DNA of 42,724 nucleotides from Planctomycetota bacterium. Lineage in GTDB: Bacteria; Planctomycetota; Planctomycetia; Gemmatales; Gemmataceae. The stretch spans positions 1 through 42,724 of the forward strand of contig JACPPF010000113.1 in assembly GCA_016191165.1 (NCBI GenBank), read 5' to 3'. The translations under genes and the position numbers were made by a program. Below the pieces are notes generated by a model. That model worked only from the letters and a program-made list of their open reading frames with translations. It did no database searches and was not told the origin of the DNA. Positions within the stretch are counted from its first letter, which is position 1. Each line of letters begins with the position of its first letter. Of this stretch, positions 33,232-41,107 are shown piece after piece.

Positions 33232-33918
33232 TCAAAGCGTGATCTCTTGTCCGGGTTGCAACACGATGGCTTGAGCGCTCGTTTCCGCCTTCACGCGCGC
33301 GGCCCAGGCCTGGGCGTCCTGAGCGATGATTGGAAATGTATCGTAGTGGATCGGGATCACCTGCTTCGGCTGAATCAGCTTGATCGCCCGGATGGAATCG
33401 TCCGGGCCCATCGTGTAGTTATCGCCGATGGGCAGAATCGCAAGGTCGATGCCTTCCTCGCCGATCAGGCGCATGTCGCCGAATAGGCCGGTGTCGGCCG
33501 CGTGATAGATTTTCTTGCCGTCTTTGAGGTAAATGAGGAACCCGCACGGATTGCCCCCGTTGGAACCGTCAGGCAGGGCGGAGCCGTGGAAGGCAAGCGT
33601 CAACTTCACGCGGCCAAAGGGATGATTGAACCCGCCGCCGTGTTGCTGGCCGTGAACCTTGGTCAGGCCCTTCTGTTCGAGCCAGCAGGCGATTTCGTAA
33701 TTGCTGATGACGGTTGCGCCGGTTCGCTTCGCGATCTCAACGCTGTCGCCGACATGATCGCCATGCCCGTGTGAGATGAGGATGAAATCGGCCTCGGCCT
33801 CCGCTGCCCTGATGACGGCCTTTGGATTGCCAGTGAAAAATGGATCAATCAAGATCTTCGAGCCGGCGGTGTCAAGCGCCATGGCGGCGTGCCCGAGCCA
33901 GCGAATGCGCGTGGTCAT
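33232..33918 (-). CDS. UPF0173 metal-dependent hydrolase (metallo-beta-lactamase fold)
   Basis: 228 aa from the ATG at 33918; AGGA is about 10 nt upstream. The beta-lactamase-fold site is LISHGHGDHVGD (His50, His52, Asp54, His55), with CGFLIYLKDGKKIYHAADTGLF for the later Asp and PIHYDTFPI for the last His. UPF0173 proteins bind two metals and have no agreed substrate. The gene is the first coding unit downstream of the riboswitch-like leader on the same strand (about 200 nt from the aptamer). If the leader terminates transcription, this gene is what it controls first. Confidence 0.92.
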   Translation of the reverse strand: MTTRIRWLGHAAMALDTAGSKILIDPFFTGNPKAVIRAAEAEADFILISHGHGDHVGDSVEIAKRTGATVISNYEIACWLEQKGLTKVHGQQHGGGFNHPFGRVKLTLAFHGSALPDGSNGGNPCGFLIYLKDGKKIYHAADTGLFGDMRLIGEEGIDLAILPIGDNYTMGPDDSIRAIKLIQPKQVIPIHYDTFPIIAQDAQAWAARVKAETSAQAIVLQPGQEITL

Positions 33919-33983
33919 GGTGAGATCCTGCAAGGGACTTTCGGACTGACTACTGTTTTATGGTGATTGGATAAGCGCACCAA

Positions 33984-34013
33984 GCCCGGGGATGAACGAA
34001 GTGAATCCCTGGG
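33984..34013. repeat. Copy of the CCCAGGGG...CCCTGGG palindromic repeat
   Basis: GCCCGGGGATGAACGAAGTG and ATCCCTGGG form one unit of the family seen twice, inverted, in 8844-8954. It sits in the leader between the riboswitch U-tract and the UPF0173 ATG. Confidence 0.7.
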
Positions 34014-34027
34014 ATCCGCAGTGTTTG

Positions 34028-34283
34028 AAAAAAGCAAAGCAAGTCGAAACGCGGCCACCTTGTGAGTAGCCCCTGGATCGGGCGGATGTGCGTGACATCC
34101 GGGGACGGACGGGCTCTTCACCGGTCCAACCCTTCGGTAGCGTGGCGACCTTTCCATTCAAGCGCGAAATCCCGCGCCTGACCAGAAGGCTAAGGCCCAT
34201 CGCTTTGCGTCGCCGTCTTTCGACGGGTTTGCCCTTTCGAGGATGAAAGGCGTTTCGATCCAGGTCAAGCGTTTCGACTTGCT
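34028..34283 (-). promoter_or_regulatory. Putative long-range terminator enclosing the riboswitch
   Basis: On the minus-strand RNA the 5' arm AGCAAGUCGAAACGC (34283-34269) is the exact reverse complement of the 3' arm GCGUUUCGACUUGCU (34052-34038). The 3' arm runs into UUGCUUUUUUC (34037-34027), so pairing would make a 15-bp stem directly before a U-tract with the aptamer in its loop. A shorter copy UCGAAACGC (34258-34250) next to the aptamer could compete for the same 3' arm (9 bp), and the hairpin GGCUAC/GUGGCC (34069-34051) overlaps the base of the 3' arm region. This has the makings of a switch, but the folding is read by eye. Confidence 0.6.
34122..34247 (-). promoter_or_regulatory. Cyclic di-GMP class I (GEMM) riboswitch aptamer
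   Basis: Minus-strand RNA carries the GEMM core in order: AGGGCAAACC (about 34238-34229), the stem CCGUC-GAAA-GACGG closed by the GAAA tetraloop, then GCGACGCAAAGC (about 34212-34201), then GGGCCUUAGCC (the tetraloop-receptor side), an extended stem GCGCG/CGCGC and the closing segment ACCGAAGG (about 34137-34130). These match the Vibrio Vc2 aptamer order (GGGCAAACC, GAAA, GGACGCAAAGC, GGCCUAAACC, UUACCGAUGG). The GGG before CAAACC is kept, which favours c-di-GMP over the cGAMP-selective variants. P1 closure is not certain. The first gene downstream is UPF0173. Confidence 0.85.
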
Positions 34284-34512
34284 CCAAGTTTGCCGCAAAA
34301 AAACCGGCAACCTCGTTTGCTGGTTCAACCCTACCTCACGAAACCCTAAAAGGCAATTCAATTGAAGGTTGAAATCGTTCCGCAAGGTCATTGAAGTTTC
34401 GACCGTTCTCGCGCCGATAGAAACCTATTGACCCTAAGGACTGTTCTGCGTTAGCAATTGTACATTGTGAGAAGGGTCACCCCCGTAAATTTGACGACCG
34501 CGCGGAGATCTC

Positions 34513-35421
34513 ATGCCTGGCCAACGGGAACGCCGACTGCTCGTCATCGCCGACGATATTGGCATGGGACCGAATACGTCGGCTGGGATCCTGCAACTTG
34601 GATCGCAGGGAGTTCTCACCGGCTCGGCCTTGCTGGTCAATTCGCCGCATACCAGGGACGCGATCCGGCGCTGGCGCCAGCTGGGGGCGAGCCTGGAGCT
34701 GGGCTGGCATCCCAACCTGACCCTTGATACGCCACTTGCCTCGCCGGCCCAGGTTCCGAGTCTGATTCAATCCGACGGAACCTTTTGGCCCTTGCCCATC
34801 TTCTTGCGGCGCTGGTTCCTCGGCCTGCTTGAGCCAGGCGAGATCGAAGTGGAACTGCGGCTCCAGTTGCACCGGTTCGCGGATCTCGTGGGCCACTATC
34901 CGCGCTTTTTGAATTGCCATCAGCATACTTGCCTGTTCTCACCGATAGGTGAAATTCTCTTCAATGTCCTGATGGAGTTGCCGTTCAGGCCTTATGTCCG
35001 CCGCATCCAGGAGCCGTGGAACGTGGTGCGCACGTTGCCAGGCGCCCGCCTCAAGAGGGCCCTTCTAGGCTGGCTTGGCCGGCGGATGAGCCGACTGCAA
35101 GAAGGGCTCGGCTTCCCCGGCAACGACTGGCTGGCGGGAATCGCCTCCCCGGCCTGCATTGAAAACCCGGAGTTCTTCATCCGCTGGCTCGAGGCGATGC
35201 CGGGGGACACCGTTGAGATCATGTGCCATCCCGGCCATTTTGATGCGACCCTGATTGGCCGCGATTGCACCGAAACTGATGGATTACTTCAACAGCGCGT
35301 CAACGAACTGCGCTGGCTGAGCCATCCGTCATTTCTGGAAGCCGTGTCTGCGGCAGGTTTTCGACTTGTTTCACCATCTGAGTTCATCCATGCCGATCGC
35401 CGGGTTGCGAAATGTGCGTGA
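34513..35421 (+). CDS. ChbG/YdjC (HpnK)-type carbohydrate deacetylase
   Basis: 302 aa. The metal site of the YdjC family is visible: ADDIGMG (Asp14, Asp15), LGWHPNLT (His66), NCHQHTC (His136, His138) and a late MCHPGHFD. Family members remove the N-acetyl group from sugars such as chitobiose or lipid-linked GlcNAc; the hopanoid enzyme HpnK belongs here. It begins a same-strand set of ChbG, two GT2 and a GT87 transferase, so a role in deacetylating a polyprenyl-linked or lipid-linked amino sugar is plausible. Cytoplasmic. A hairpin terminator lies 80 nt downstream, which would separate it from the GT2 genes. Confidence 0.9.
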   Translation: MPGQRERRLLVIADDIGMGPNTSAGILQLGSQGVLTGSALLVNSPHTRDAIRRWRQLGASLELGWHPNLTLDTPLASPAQVPSLIQSDGTFWPLPIFLRRWFLGLLEPGEIEVELRLQLHRFADLVGHYPRFLNCHQHTCLFSPIGEILFNVLMELPFRPYVRRIQEPWNVVRTLPGARLKRALLGWLGRRMSRLQEGLGFPGNDWLAGIASPACIENPEFFIRWLEAMPGDTVEIMCHPGHFDATLIGRDCTETDGLLQQRVNELRWLSHPSFLEAVSAAGFRLVSPSEFIHADRRVAKCA

Positions 35422-35756
35422 TTCGGGCCGAATGGGGCGAGTTCGTTTTGCTAGCCGGCAGCGCGAGCGCATTAACGTTTGTCGAAGGCCACTCGACCAG
35501 CCCCCAGCGCAAGCTGGGGGTTTTGAGAGGCTGCGCAAACCCCCACGCTTGCGCGTCGGGTTGGTATCGCTCCGCTTGACGAACGGCATTGAGCGTAAAC
35601 GACGGGCTCCCGAACACCCGTTGCTCAGGCTTTCGGCTCGTGGCTCGTAGTCGGTCTGGACACACCTAATCCACTTCGTTATTTTCAACAACTTCTCCGC
35701 CTTGGGGCCGCGCGCGACTTGGCCCTTCCTCGACAATCCGGAAACGAGGGCACGGA
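35422..35756. other. Intergenic region with terminator-like palindromes
   Basis: 335 nt. It holds the hairpin at 35501-35524 and, after it, CCCCCACGCTTGCGCGTCGGG, a planctomycete dispersed repeat whose translations give NPTRKRG-type peptides. Those small open frames are not called. The 100 nt before the GT2 start show no clear promoter. Confidence 0.55.
35501..35524 (+). terminator. Hairpin terminator after ChbG-like gene
   Basis: CCCCCAGC-GCAA-GCTGGGGG is a perfect 8-bp stem with a GCAA tetraloop, followed by TTTTGAG. Strong and short; the T-run is only four. The same palindrome is also a dispersed repeat type, so its role as terminator is probable rather than proven. Confidence 0.6.
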
Positions 35757-36806
35757 ATGACCGAGCCGAAAACCCGGGTCAGCATCATCTGCCCGGCATT
35801 CCAAGAGCAGGAAGTGCTGCCGCATTTCCATCGCGAATTGAGCGCGGTCCTGGCGCCGCTTGAATCCGTGTACGAATTTGAAGTCCTCTACATCGACGAC
35901 GGCTCCCGCGACAACACGCTTGCCGCAATGAAGACGCTGGCGACCCTTGACGCGCGCGTGCGCGTCCTGTCCCTGGCTCGCAACTTCGGCAAGGAGGCGG
36001 CGCTGCAAGCGGGACTGGAACATGCCGGCGGCGAGCTCATCATCACCATGGACACCGATCTGCAACATCCGCCCGAGGTGATTCCGCTGCTGCTGGAGAA
36101 GGCCAGAGAACCCGTCGATCTCGTCATCACCGTCCGGCAAGAGTATCAAAAGCCCGGCTGGCTGAATCAACTCGGCACCCAGGCGTTCTACCGCGTCCTG
36201 CATTCGTTGAGCGAAATCGAGATTCGCCGGGAGACCTCCGACTTCCTACTGATGACGCGCAAGGTCGCCGACGTTCTCATGCGCATGCAGGAAAAACACC
36301 GATTCATGAAGGGTCTGGTCCACTGGATGGGCTTCGCCTATCTCGAAGTCCCCTTTCGGCCCAACGACCGAGCGCTGGGGCAGACCAAGTTTTCGTTCCG
36401 GCAGCTCATCACGCTCGGCAAGGACTGCCTGTTCTCATTCTCCAAGAAGCCGCTCACGCTGGCGACGACCTTCGGCATAATCACGCTCTGTGTCGGCCTG
36501 ATCTGGGCGCTGGCGGCACTCCTGCACTTCATCCTTCAGCCGGGCGAATTTCGTTTGACGGAACATTATCTGATCGTGTCGAGCCACGTGCTCGCAGGCG
36601 CGATTCTGGTGACCATCGGCATCCTCGGCGAATACCTGGGCCGAATCTGGGAGCAGGTCCGCAGCCGGCCCAACTATTTGCTCAAGTACGATTCCGAATC
36701 CAAAGGAAACGCTGAGCGCGCGGACTGGAAGCCGCACCATGCGGCGTTTGCGGCGCGCAACGGATTGGCTCCACCAGGGGAATGTGATGAATCCCGTGCC
36801 AGGTAG
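35757..36806 (+). CDS. GT2 polyprenyl-phosphate glycosyltransferase (GtrB/DPM-like), copy 1
   Basis: 349 aa. GT2 fold: VSIICPAFQEQEVLPHF, IDDGSRDNT, RNFGKEAALQAGLEHA and the metal motif DTD (99-101) in MDTDLQHPPE. Two C-terminal helices (about 232-262 and 275-300) anchor it in the membrane, followed by a hydrophilic tail. The layout matches undecaprenyl-phosphate sugar transferases (GtrB, ArnC, DPMS-like), which move a sugar from a nucleotide donor to a lipid carrier. The sugar is unknown. A close paralogue follows 75 nt downstream. Confidence 0.93.
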   Translation: MTEPKTRVSIICPAFQEQEVLPHFHRELSAVLAPLESVYEFEVLYIDDGSRDNTLAAMKTLATLDARVRVLSLARNFGKEAALQAGLEHAGGELIITMDTDLQHPPEVIPLLLEKAREPVDLVITVRQEYQKPGWLNQLGTQAFYRVLHSLSEIEIRRETSDFLLMTRKVADVLMRMQEKHRFMKGLVHWMGFAYLEVPFRPNDRALGQTKFSFRQLITLGKDCLFSFSKKPLTLATTFGIITLCVGLIWALAALLHFILQPGEFRLTEHYLIVSSHVLAGAILVTIGILGEYLGRIWEQVRSRPNYLLKYDSESKGNAERADWKPHHAAFAARNGLAPPGECDESRAR

Positions 36807-36881
36807 TATTCGTTTGGCGCGCGAAACCGCAAAGCGTACCCTGGCGAGGGCCCTGAATATCCGCGCGGGGAAGGAGCCAAC

Positions 36882-37871
36882 ATGATATCCAAGACGACCC
36901 GGCTGAGCATCGTTTGCCCTGCCTTTGAGGAGGAGGAAGTATTACCTCCATTCCACGCCGAGCTTGCGAAGGTTCTGGACACGTTGGGGCCGGAATACGA
37001 CATCGAGGTGATCTATGTGGACGACGGTTCGCGCGACCACACACTCAGCGTGCTTCACGGCATGGCCGCGGCCGATCGCCGTGTGCGGTATTTGTCCCTA
37101 TCACGCAACTTCGGGCATCAGGTCGCATTGACCGCGGGATTGGAATACGCCAGCGGCGACGTGGTCATCTCGATGGACTCCGACTTGCAGCATCCGCCCG
37201 GCTTGATTCCGCTGCTGCTGGAAAAATGGAAAGCCGGCCATGACGTGGTCCTGACGCTGCGCGAGGACGATCCTCAGCTTGGCTTCGTCAAGCGGAATAC
37301 CTCACGCCTGTTTTATCGCGTGATGAGCGCGATCAGCGATACGGAGCTGCGGGCCGCGGCCGCCGACTTTCGGCTCATGACGCGCCGGGCGGTCAACGGG
37401 CTTCTGCGCCTGCGCGAGACGCACCGCTTTTTGCGCGGCATGGTGAGCTGGGTCGGTTTTCCTTCCACGACGATTCCCTACACGCCCGCCGCGCGCGCCG
37501 CCGGCATGTCCAAGTACACGCTGCGGAAAATGCTCCGCCTGGCGTGCGACGGCATGTTGTCGTTTTCGCGCGTTCCGCTGCAACTGACGTTCTTCGCCGC
37601 GGCCGGGTTCGTCGCCCTGGCGTTGTTTCTCGCTTTCGTCGGCGTGATGCGCTGGGGGTTCGCCGACACGCCGGTTGACATCGGCTGGTACGCCCTGATG
37701 GCCAGCATCTGGATGGTCGGCGGCACGACGCTGGGCGGCATCGGCGTTGTCGGCGAGTATGTCGGCCGAGTTTACGAACAGGTCAAGGAACGCCCGCGCT
37801 ATCTCCTCAAGGACGCCTCGCCCGAGTTCGCGGCCGAGGAGGAACGGGCGCCGCTGCGCCGGGCGGCGTGA
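36882..37871 (+). CDS. GT2 polyprenyl-phosphate glycosyltransferase, copy 2
   Basis: 329 aa, colinear with the preceding gene through its whole length (both begin LSIVCPAFEEEEVLPPF or similar; SMDSDLQHPPG with DSD at 99-101). Two C-terminal membrane helices (about 225-255, 265-290). The pair looks like an old tandem duplication: the motifs are shared but loops differ. Two carriers or two sugars may be made in sequence. The tail is basic and short (AAEEERAPLRRAA). Downstream come palindromic repeats, then the GT87 gene. Confidence 0.93.
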   Translation: MISKTTRLSIVCPAFEEEEVLPPFHAELAKVLDTLGPEYDIEVIYVDDGSRDHTLSVLHGMAAADRRVRYLSLSRNFGHQVALTAGLEYASGDVVISMDSDLQHPPGLIPLLLEKWKAGHDVVLTLREDDPQLGFVKRNTSRLFYRVMSAISDTELRAAAADFRLMTRRAVNGLLRLRETHRFLRGMVSWVGFPSTTIPYTPAARAAGMSKYTLRKMLRLACDGMLSFSRVPLQLTFFAAAGFVALALFLAFVGVMRWGFADTPVDIGWYALMASIWMVGGTTLGGIGVVGEYVGRVYEQVKERPRYLLKDASPEFAAEEERAPLRRAA

Positions 37872-37967
37872 GCGGACTTCTCCTCTCCCGCCTAGCGAGG
37901 GACTGAGGGTAAGGATGTTGGGCCATCGCCGTCCTGGAAATTATCGAAGAAATCGAGGGCCGAGCAC

Positions 37968-38004
37968 CCTCACCCCCAACCCCTCTCCCAGAGGGAGAGG
38001 GGGG
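37968..38004. repeat. CCCTCACCCCCAACCCC/GAGGGAGAGG palindrome, forward
   Basis: Near-exact copy of the 8880-8916 unit (CTCTCCC-AGA-GGGAGAG core). It lies 23 nt before the GT87 start. A more decayed copy is at about 37880-37917. An inverted copy lies just after the GT87 gene. Confidence 0.8.
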
Positions 38005-38027
38005 AGGACAAAAAAAGGGATGGAACC

Positions 38028-39398
38028 ATGTTCAATACGCCATCGCGCGCCCCGCTGTCGCGCTGGGAGCGACTCGCGATCCTGCTCTTGGTCTACACGG
38101 TCGTGGCCTTCGGATTGCTCGTGCTTTTGCGCGGCGCGTTCCTGCAGCGGCGCATGTGCGATCTGGGCTGCTTCCAGCGCGCGGCCTGGGCCGTTCGCAC
38201 CGGGGGCGACATTTACGACGTCATCGACGACAACGGCTGGCACTACAACTACCCGCCGCTGTTCGCCATCTTGTTCACACCGCTGGCCGACCCGCCCTTT
38301 ACCGAGGATCACGCGGGCTACGTGCCCCATGCCTGGTCGGTCGTCATCTTCTATGTGCTGAACGTGATCTGCCTTTGCGTCGGCGTTCACGTTTTGGCGT
38401 CGGCCCTGCAGGAGCGCTCCACCGATCCAGCGTTTCGCGACCAGCCGACCTTCTGCCGGCGCTGGTGGGCGCTGCGCTTCGTGCCCGTGTTGATCTGCCT
38501 CTCGCCCATTGGCCATACGCTCATGCGCGGGCAGGTGAACATCCTGATCCTGAGCATGTTGTGCGCGGCCCTGGCGTGCTGGTTGCGCGGGCTGAACTTT
38601 CGCGCCGGGCTCTGGCTGGCGGTGGCGATCTGCATTAAAGTAATCCCGGCTTATCTCCTCGTCTATCCGCTCTGGAAGCGCGACGGCAAGGCCCTGCTCG
38701 GCAGCGCGGTCGGTCTTGTCCTCGGTCTCGTCATCATCCCCGGCGCCGTCTTTGGGCCGGAAGGCGCGATCACGCATTATCAGACCTATAGCCGCGTGTT
38801 CTTCGGGCCACTTCTCAACATGAGCGAGGACACGTCGCGAAAAAAAGAGATTGTCGGCGTCAACGCGACCGATTCGGTCGGCGTCAAAAACGCGATCCAC
38901 AACTGGATGTACCGCGATCCGTTTGACAGGCCGCAGGACATGCATGGGTTGGGAAAAGTATTCTACCTGCTGCTGGGCTTCGCGATGACGTTCCTGACGC
39001 TCTGGCCGACGACGCGCCAGGGCGAAAGGGCAGGGCAGGGCCTGCTCGCTGCCCATCCATTCGCGGGCCTGATCGTGTTGATGACGATCTTCAGCCCGGT
39101 GAGCCATTCGCATTACTTGATGTTCTGTTTGCCGATAACGATGTGCCTGCTCGCCAAGGTCTGGGAGAGCAAGGAGACGCTGGCCGTGCCGCGCTGGCTG
39201 GTTGCGGTTTTCGTAATCTTCGTGGCAACGATGGCGGTGGCGTATTTGCCAGGCCTGGAGATTCTGAAGGATCGCTGCGCCGCGCTTTTCGCCACGTTGC
39301 CATTGTGGGCGATCCCGATGGTCCAGACGTGGCAAGCGATTCGGAACACGCCACCCTCGGCGCCGGCGCAGAATCCGCCGATGCGTGCCGCGGCCTGA
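38028..39398 (+). CDS. GT87-type (DUF2029) membrane glycosyltransferase
   Basis: 456 aa, polytopic with about ten hydrophobic helices. The early MCDLGCFQRAAWAVRTGGDIYD and WHYNYPPLFAILFTPLADPP segments are the hallmark of the GT87/DUF2029 family (DLxVFxxAA..G.ph.Y. and YPP), lying in the first extracytoplasmic loop where the acidic catalytic residue sits. These enzymes use polyprenyl-phosphate sugars as donor, so it would consume the product of the two GT2 enzymes upstream. The C-terminal 20 residues are Pro/Ala-rich. Acceptor unknown. It is flanked by inverted palindromic repeats. Confidence 0.87.
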   Translation: MFNTPSRAPLSRWERLAILLLVYTVVAFGLLVLLRGAFLQRRMCDLGCFQRAAWAVRTGGDIYDVIDDNGWHYNYPPLFAILFTPLADPPFTEDHAGYVPHAWSVVIFYVLNVICLCVGVHVLASALQERSTDPAFRDQPTFCRRWWALRFVPVLICLSPIGHTLMRGQVNILILSMLCAALACWLRGLNFRAGLWLAVAICIKVIPAYLLVYPLWKRDGKALLGSAVGLVLGLVIIPGAVFGPEGAITHYQTYSRVFFGPLLNMSEDTSRKKEIVGVNATDSVGVKNAIHNWMYRDPFDRPQDMHGLGKVFYLLLGFAMTFLTLWPTTRQGERAGQGLLAAHPFAGLIVLMTIFSPVSHSHYLMFCLPITMCLLAKVWESKETLAVPRWLVAVFVIFVATMAVAYLPGLEILKDRCAALFATLPLWAIPMVQTWQAIRNTPPSAPAQNPPMRAAA

Positions 39399-39418
39399 GC
39401 AACGCTTGCGGAAGTTCT

Positions 39419-39457
39419 CCCCTCTCCCTCCGGGAGAGGGGCCGGGGGGTGAGGGCG
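39419..39457. repeat. Same palindrome family, inverted copy after GT87
   Basis: CCCCTCTCCCTCCGGGAGAG then GGGGTGAGGGC is the reverse-complement orientation of 37968-38004. It follows the GT87 stop by 20 nt and could help end its transcript. Confidence 0.75.
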
Positions 39458-39507
39458 CTCGGCAAACTGATCCGTCGCTGACATTGAGTTGCCCCGCAGG
39501 CCGCGCA

Positions 39508-39544
39508 CCCTCACATCTACCCCTCGCCCCGAGGGAGAGGCGAG
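39508..39544. repeat. Same palindrome family, forward copy before POT gene end
   Basis: CACCCTCACATCTACCCCTC followed by GCCCCGAGGGAGAGGCG. With the inverted copy at 39419 it repeats the back-to-back arrangement seen at 8844-8954. It ends 12 nt before the POT transporter stop codon. Confidence 0.7.
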
Positions 39545-39556
39545 ACGAGACGGGCA

Positions 39557-41107
39557 TCACACTCCCGGCATCGCCTTCTTCAGCGGCTTCAGCAATCCCA
39601 GCAGCACCAGCGCGATCAGGAGGGCCAGAGCGCTCAACACGATCCAGAAGGTCGAGTGCAGCCATTGATCCCAGTAGACGCCGATGACCGTCAGCTTGTT
39701 GCCGATCGCGCCAGCGACGAACCAGCCTCCCATCATCAAACCCAGGAACCGGGACGGCGCCACCTTGGCGACCAGGGCCAATCCCATCGGCGACAACATC
39801 AACTCCGCCAGCGTCAGCACGGCATACGTCCCGACCAGCCACAGAGGCGACACCTTGAAATCGTGCAGCATCGTATCCGTCGCGCCTGCTTCGCCGACAC
39901 GCGCGCCAAGGAAAAGCAAGACAAACGCCGCGCTGGCCAGGACCATGCCGATCGCCATCTTCATCGGCGTGGACGGTTCGAGCCCTTTCGCGTCAAGCCA
40001 CTTCCAGAACCAGACGAGCGGAAACGTCAGCGTCACCACGAAGAACGGATTGATCGCGTGAGCGATGACCCCGGTCATCTTGAAAGGCGGGTGTTCGTCT
40101 TCCCAGAAAAACGTGGAGGCCCGAACCGTGTTGACGACCTCTTCCACGGCCGTCCAGTCGGTGTTCTTGTTGGCCCAGTAGGTCATCGTCGAGCCGTTCT
40201 GGTGAAAGACCATCCAGAAGACGATGACGATGGCAAAGATGACGAGCAAGGCGCCGATGCGTTTCCAGTCGGGGATGGCGTCGATGGGATTCTGAATGGA
40301 CGGCAAATCGGCCGCGCCGTTGGTGCCGACGCCACCCGTGCGGGGCGCGCCGCCGGCAGGCGTGCGCTCGGTCATGGCCATCGTCCGTTCCGCGTCTTGC
40401 ACGCCCTGGGCGTGTCCGTCGCTGGGCGGGATGTCTTCGGTGATGGCGGTCTCCTGGATGTCGCTGCCAGCGGCGTGCGGAACGATGGGGTCGGGCTCTT
40501 CAACCTGAGCCTTGAACAACCAGAGGATCGCGACCGAGATCACCATGCCCCCCGCCGCCACGGCGAATGCCGGGTGATAGCCGTGGGCCCCCTTGACGAA
40601 TTCCGCGGTCACCGGCGCCAGGAAGGCGCCGACGTTGATGCCCATGTAAAAAATGTTGTAAGCCCGGTCCTTGAGATGGCTGCCCGACGGATAGAGGTTG
40701 CCCACCATCGCCGAGATATTCGGCTTGAAGAACCCGTTGCCAATCACCAGGCAGACCAGCGCGAGATAAACGATGGGGAGCGACCGAAACGAAAGCAGCA
40801 AATGCCCGGCGATGAAGAACAGCCCGCCGATCATGACCGCCCGGCGAAAGCCCAGCTTCCAGTTCGCCAAAAAGCCCCCGACGAGCGGGCTGGCGTAGAC
40901 GAACATCAGGTAGTTGGAGTACAGCGTGGTCGCCTCGCTGGCGGTCCAGCCAAACCCCTCGTCCGCGTCGCGCAAGTAAAGCGTGAACATCGCCAGCATC
41001 GAGTAGAAGCTGAAACGCTCCCACATCTCGGTGGCGAAAAGAACGCAAAGCCCGGGCGGATGTCGCTGCAAACCCACATGACCATGCGACACGGATTCGG
41101 TTGCCAT
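39557..41107 (-). CDS. POT/PTR family proton-coupled oligopeptide transporter
   Basis: 516 aa, polytopic major-facilitator protein. The family signature is at the first helix, CVLFATEMWERFSFYS (ExxERF; E27, E30, R31), followed by GFFKPNISAMVGNLYP and the later FFVVTLTFPLVWFWKWLDAKG. An unusually long hydrophilic loop between helix 6 and 7 (about 210-290, rich in Asp/Gly/Thr) is typical of the larger bacterial/planctomycete members. It imports di/tripeptides with protons. Sole gene on its strand here, convergent with the GT87 gene. Confidence 0.92.
   Translation of the reverse strand: MATESVSHGHVGLQRHPPGLCVLFATEMWERFSFYSMLAMFTLYLRDADEGFGWTASEATTLYSNYLMFVYASPLVGGFLANWKLGFRRAVMIGGLFFIAGHLLLSFRSLPIVYLALVCLVIGNGFFKPNISAMVGNLYPSGSHLKDRAYNIFYMGINVGAFLAPVTAEFVKGAHGYHPAFAVAAGGMVISVAILWLFKAQVEEPDPIVPHAAGSDIQETAITEDIPPSDGHAQGVQDAERTMAMTERTPAGGAPRTGGVGTNGAADLPSIQNPIDAIPDWKRIGALLVIFAIVIVFWMVFHQNGSTMTYWANKNTDWTAVEEVVNTVRASTFFWEDEHPPFKMTGVIAHAINPFFVVTLTFPLVWFWKWLDAKGLEPSTPMKMAIGMVLASAAFVLLFLGARVGEAGATDTMLHDFKVSPLWLVGTYAVLTLAELMLSPMGLALVAKVAPSRFLGLMMGGWFVAGAIGNKLTVIGVYWDQWLHSTFWIVLSALALLIALVLLGLLKPLKKAMPGV

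Larger units (their letters stand above)
33919..34512. other. Long intergenic leader between UPF0173 and ChbG-like genes
   Basis: 594 nt between divergent genes. On the minus strand it holds the riboswitch, two bracketing arms and a U-tract (34028-34283), then a dispersed repeat (33984-34013), then the UPF0173 start. The 34290-34512 part should carry the promoters for both directions; TTGACC at 34428-34433 is a possible -35 for the plus strand without a good -10. A plus-strand stem TGCCG/CGGCA around AAAAAAAC lies at 34291-34309. No ORF here is credible. Confidence 0.6.

Noticed and set aside
33958-34391. Two small minus-strand ORFs across the riboswitch region
   Set aside because: They read through the conserved RNA core, the U-tract and a dispersed repeat; no protein signature.
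35371-35736. Small frames yielding NPTRKRG-type peptides, and GQAFQPD peptides at 15707-15817
   Set aside because: These are translations of dispersed palindromic repeats common in planctomycete genomes, not genes.
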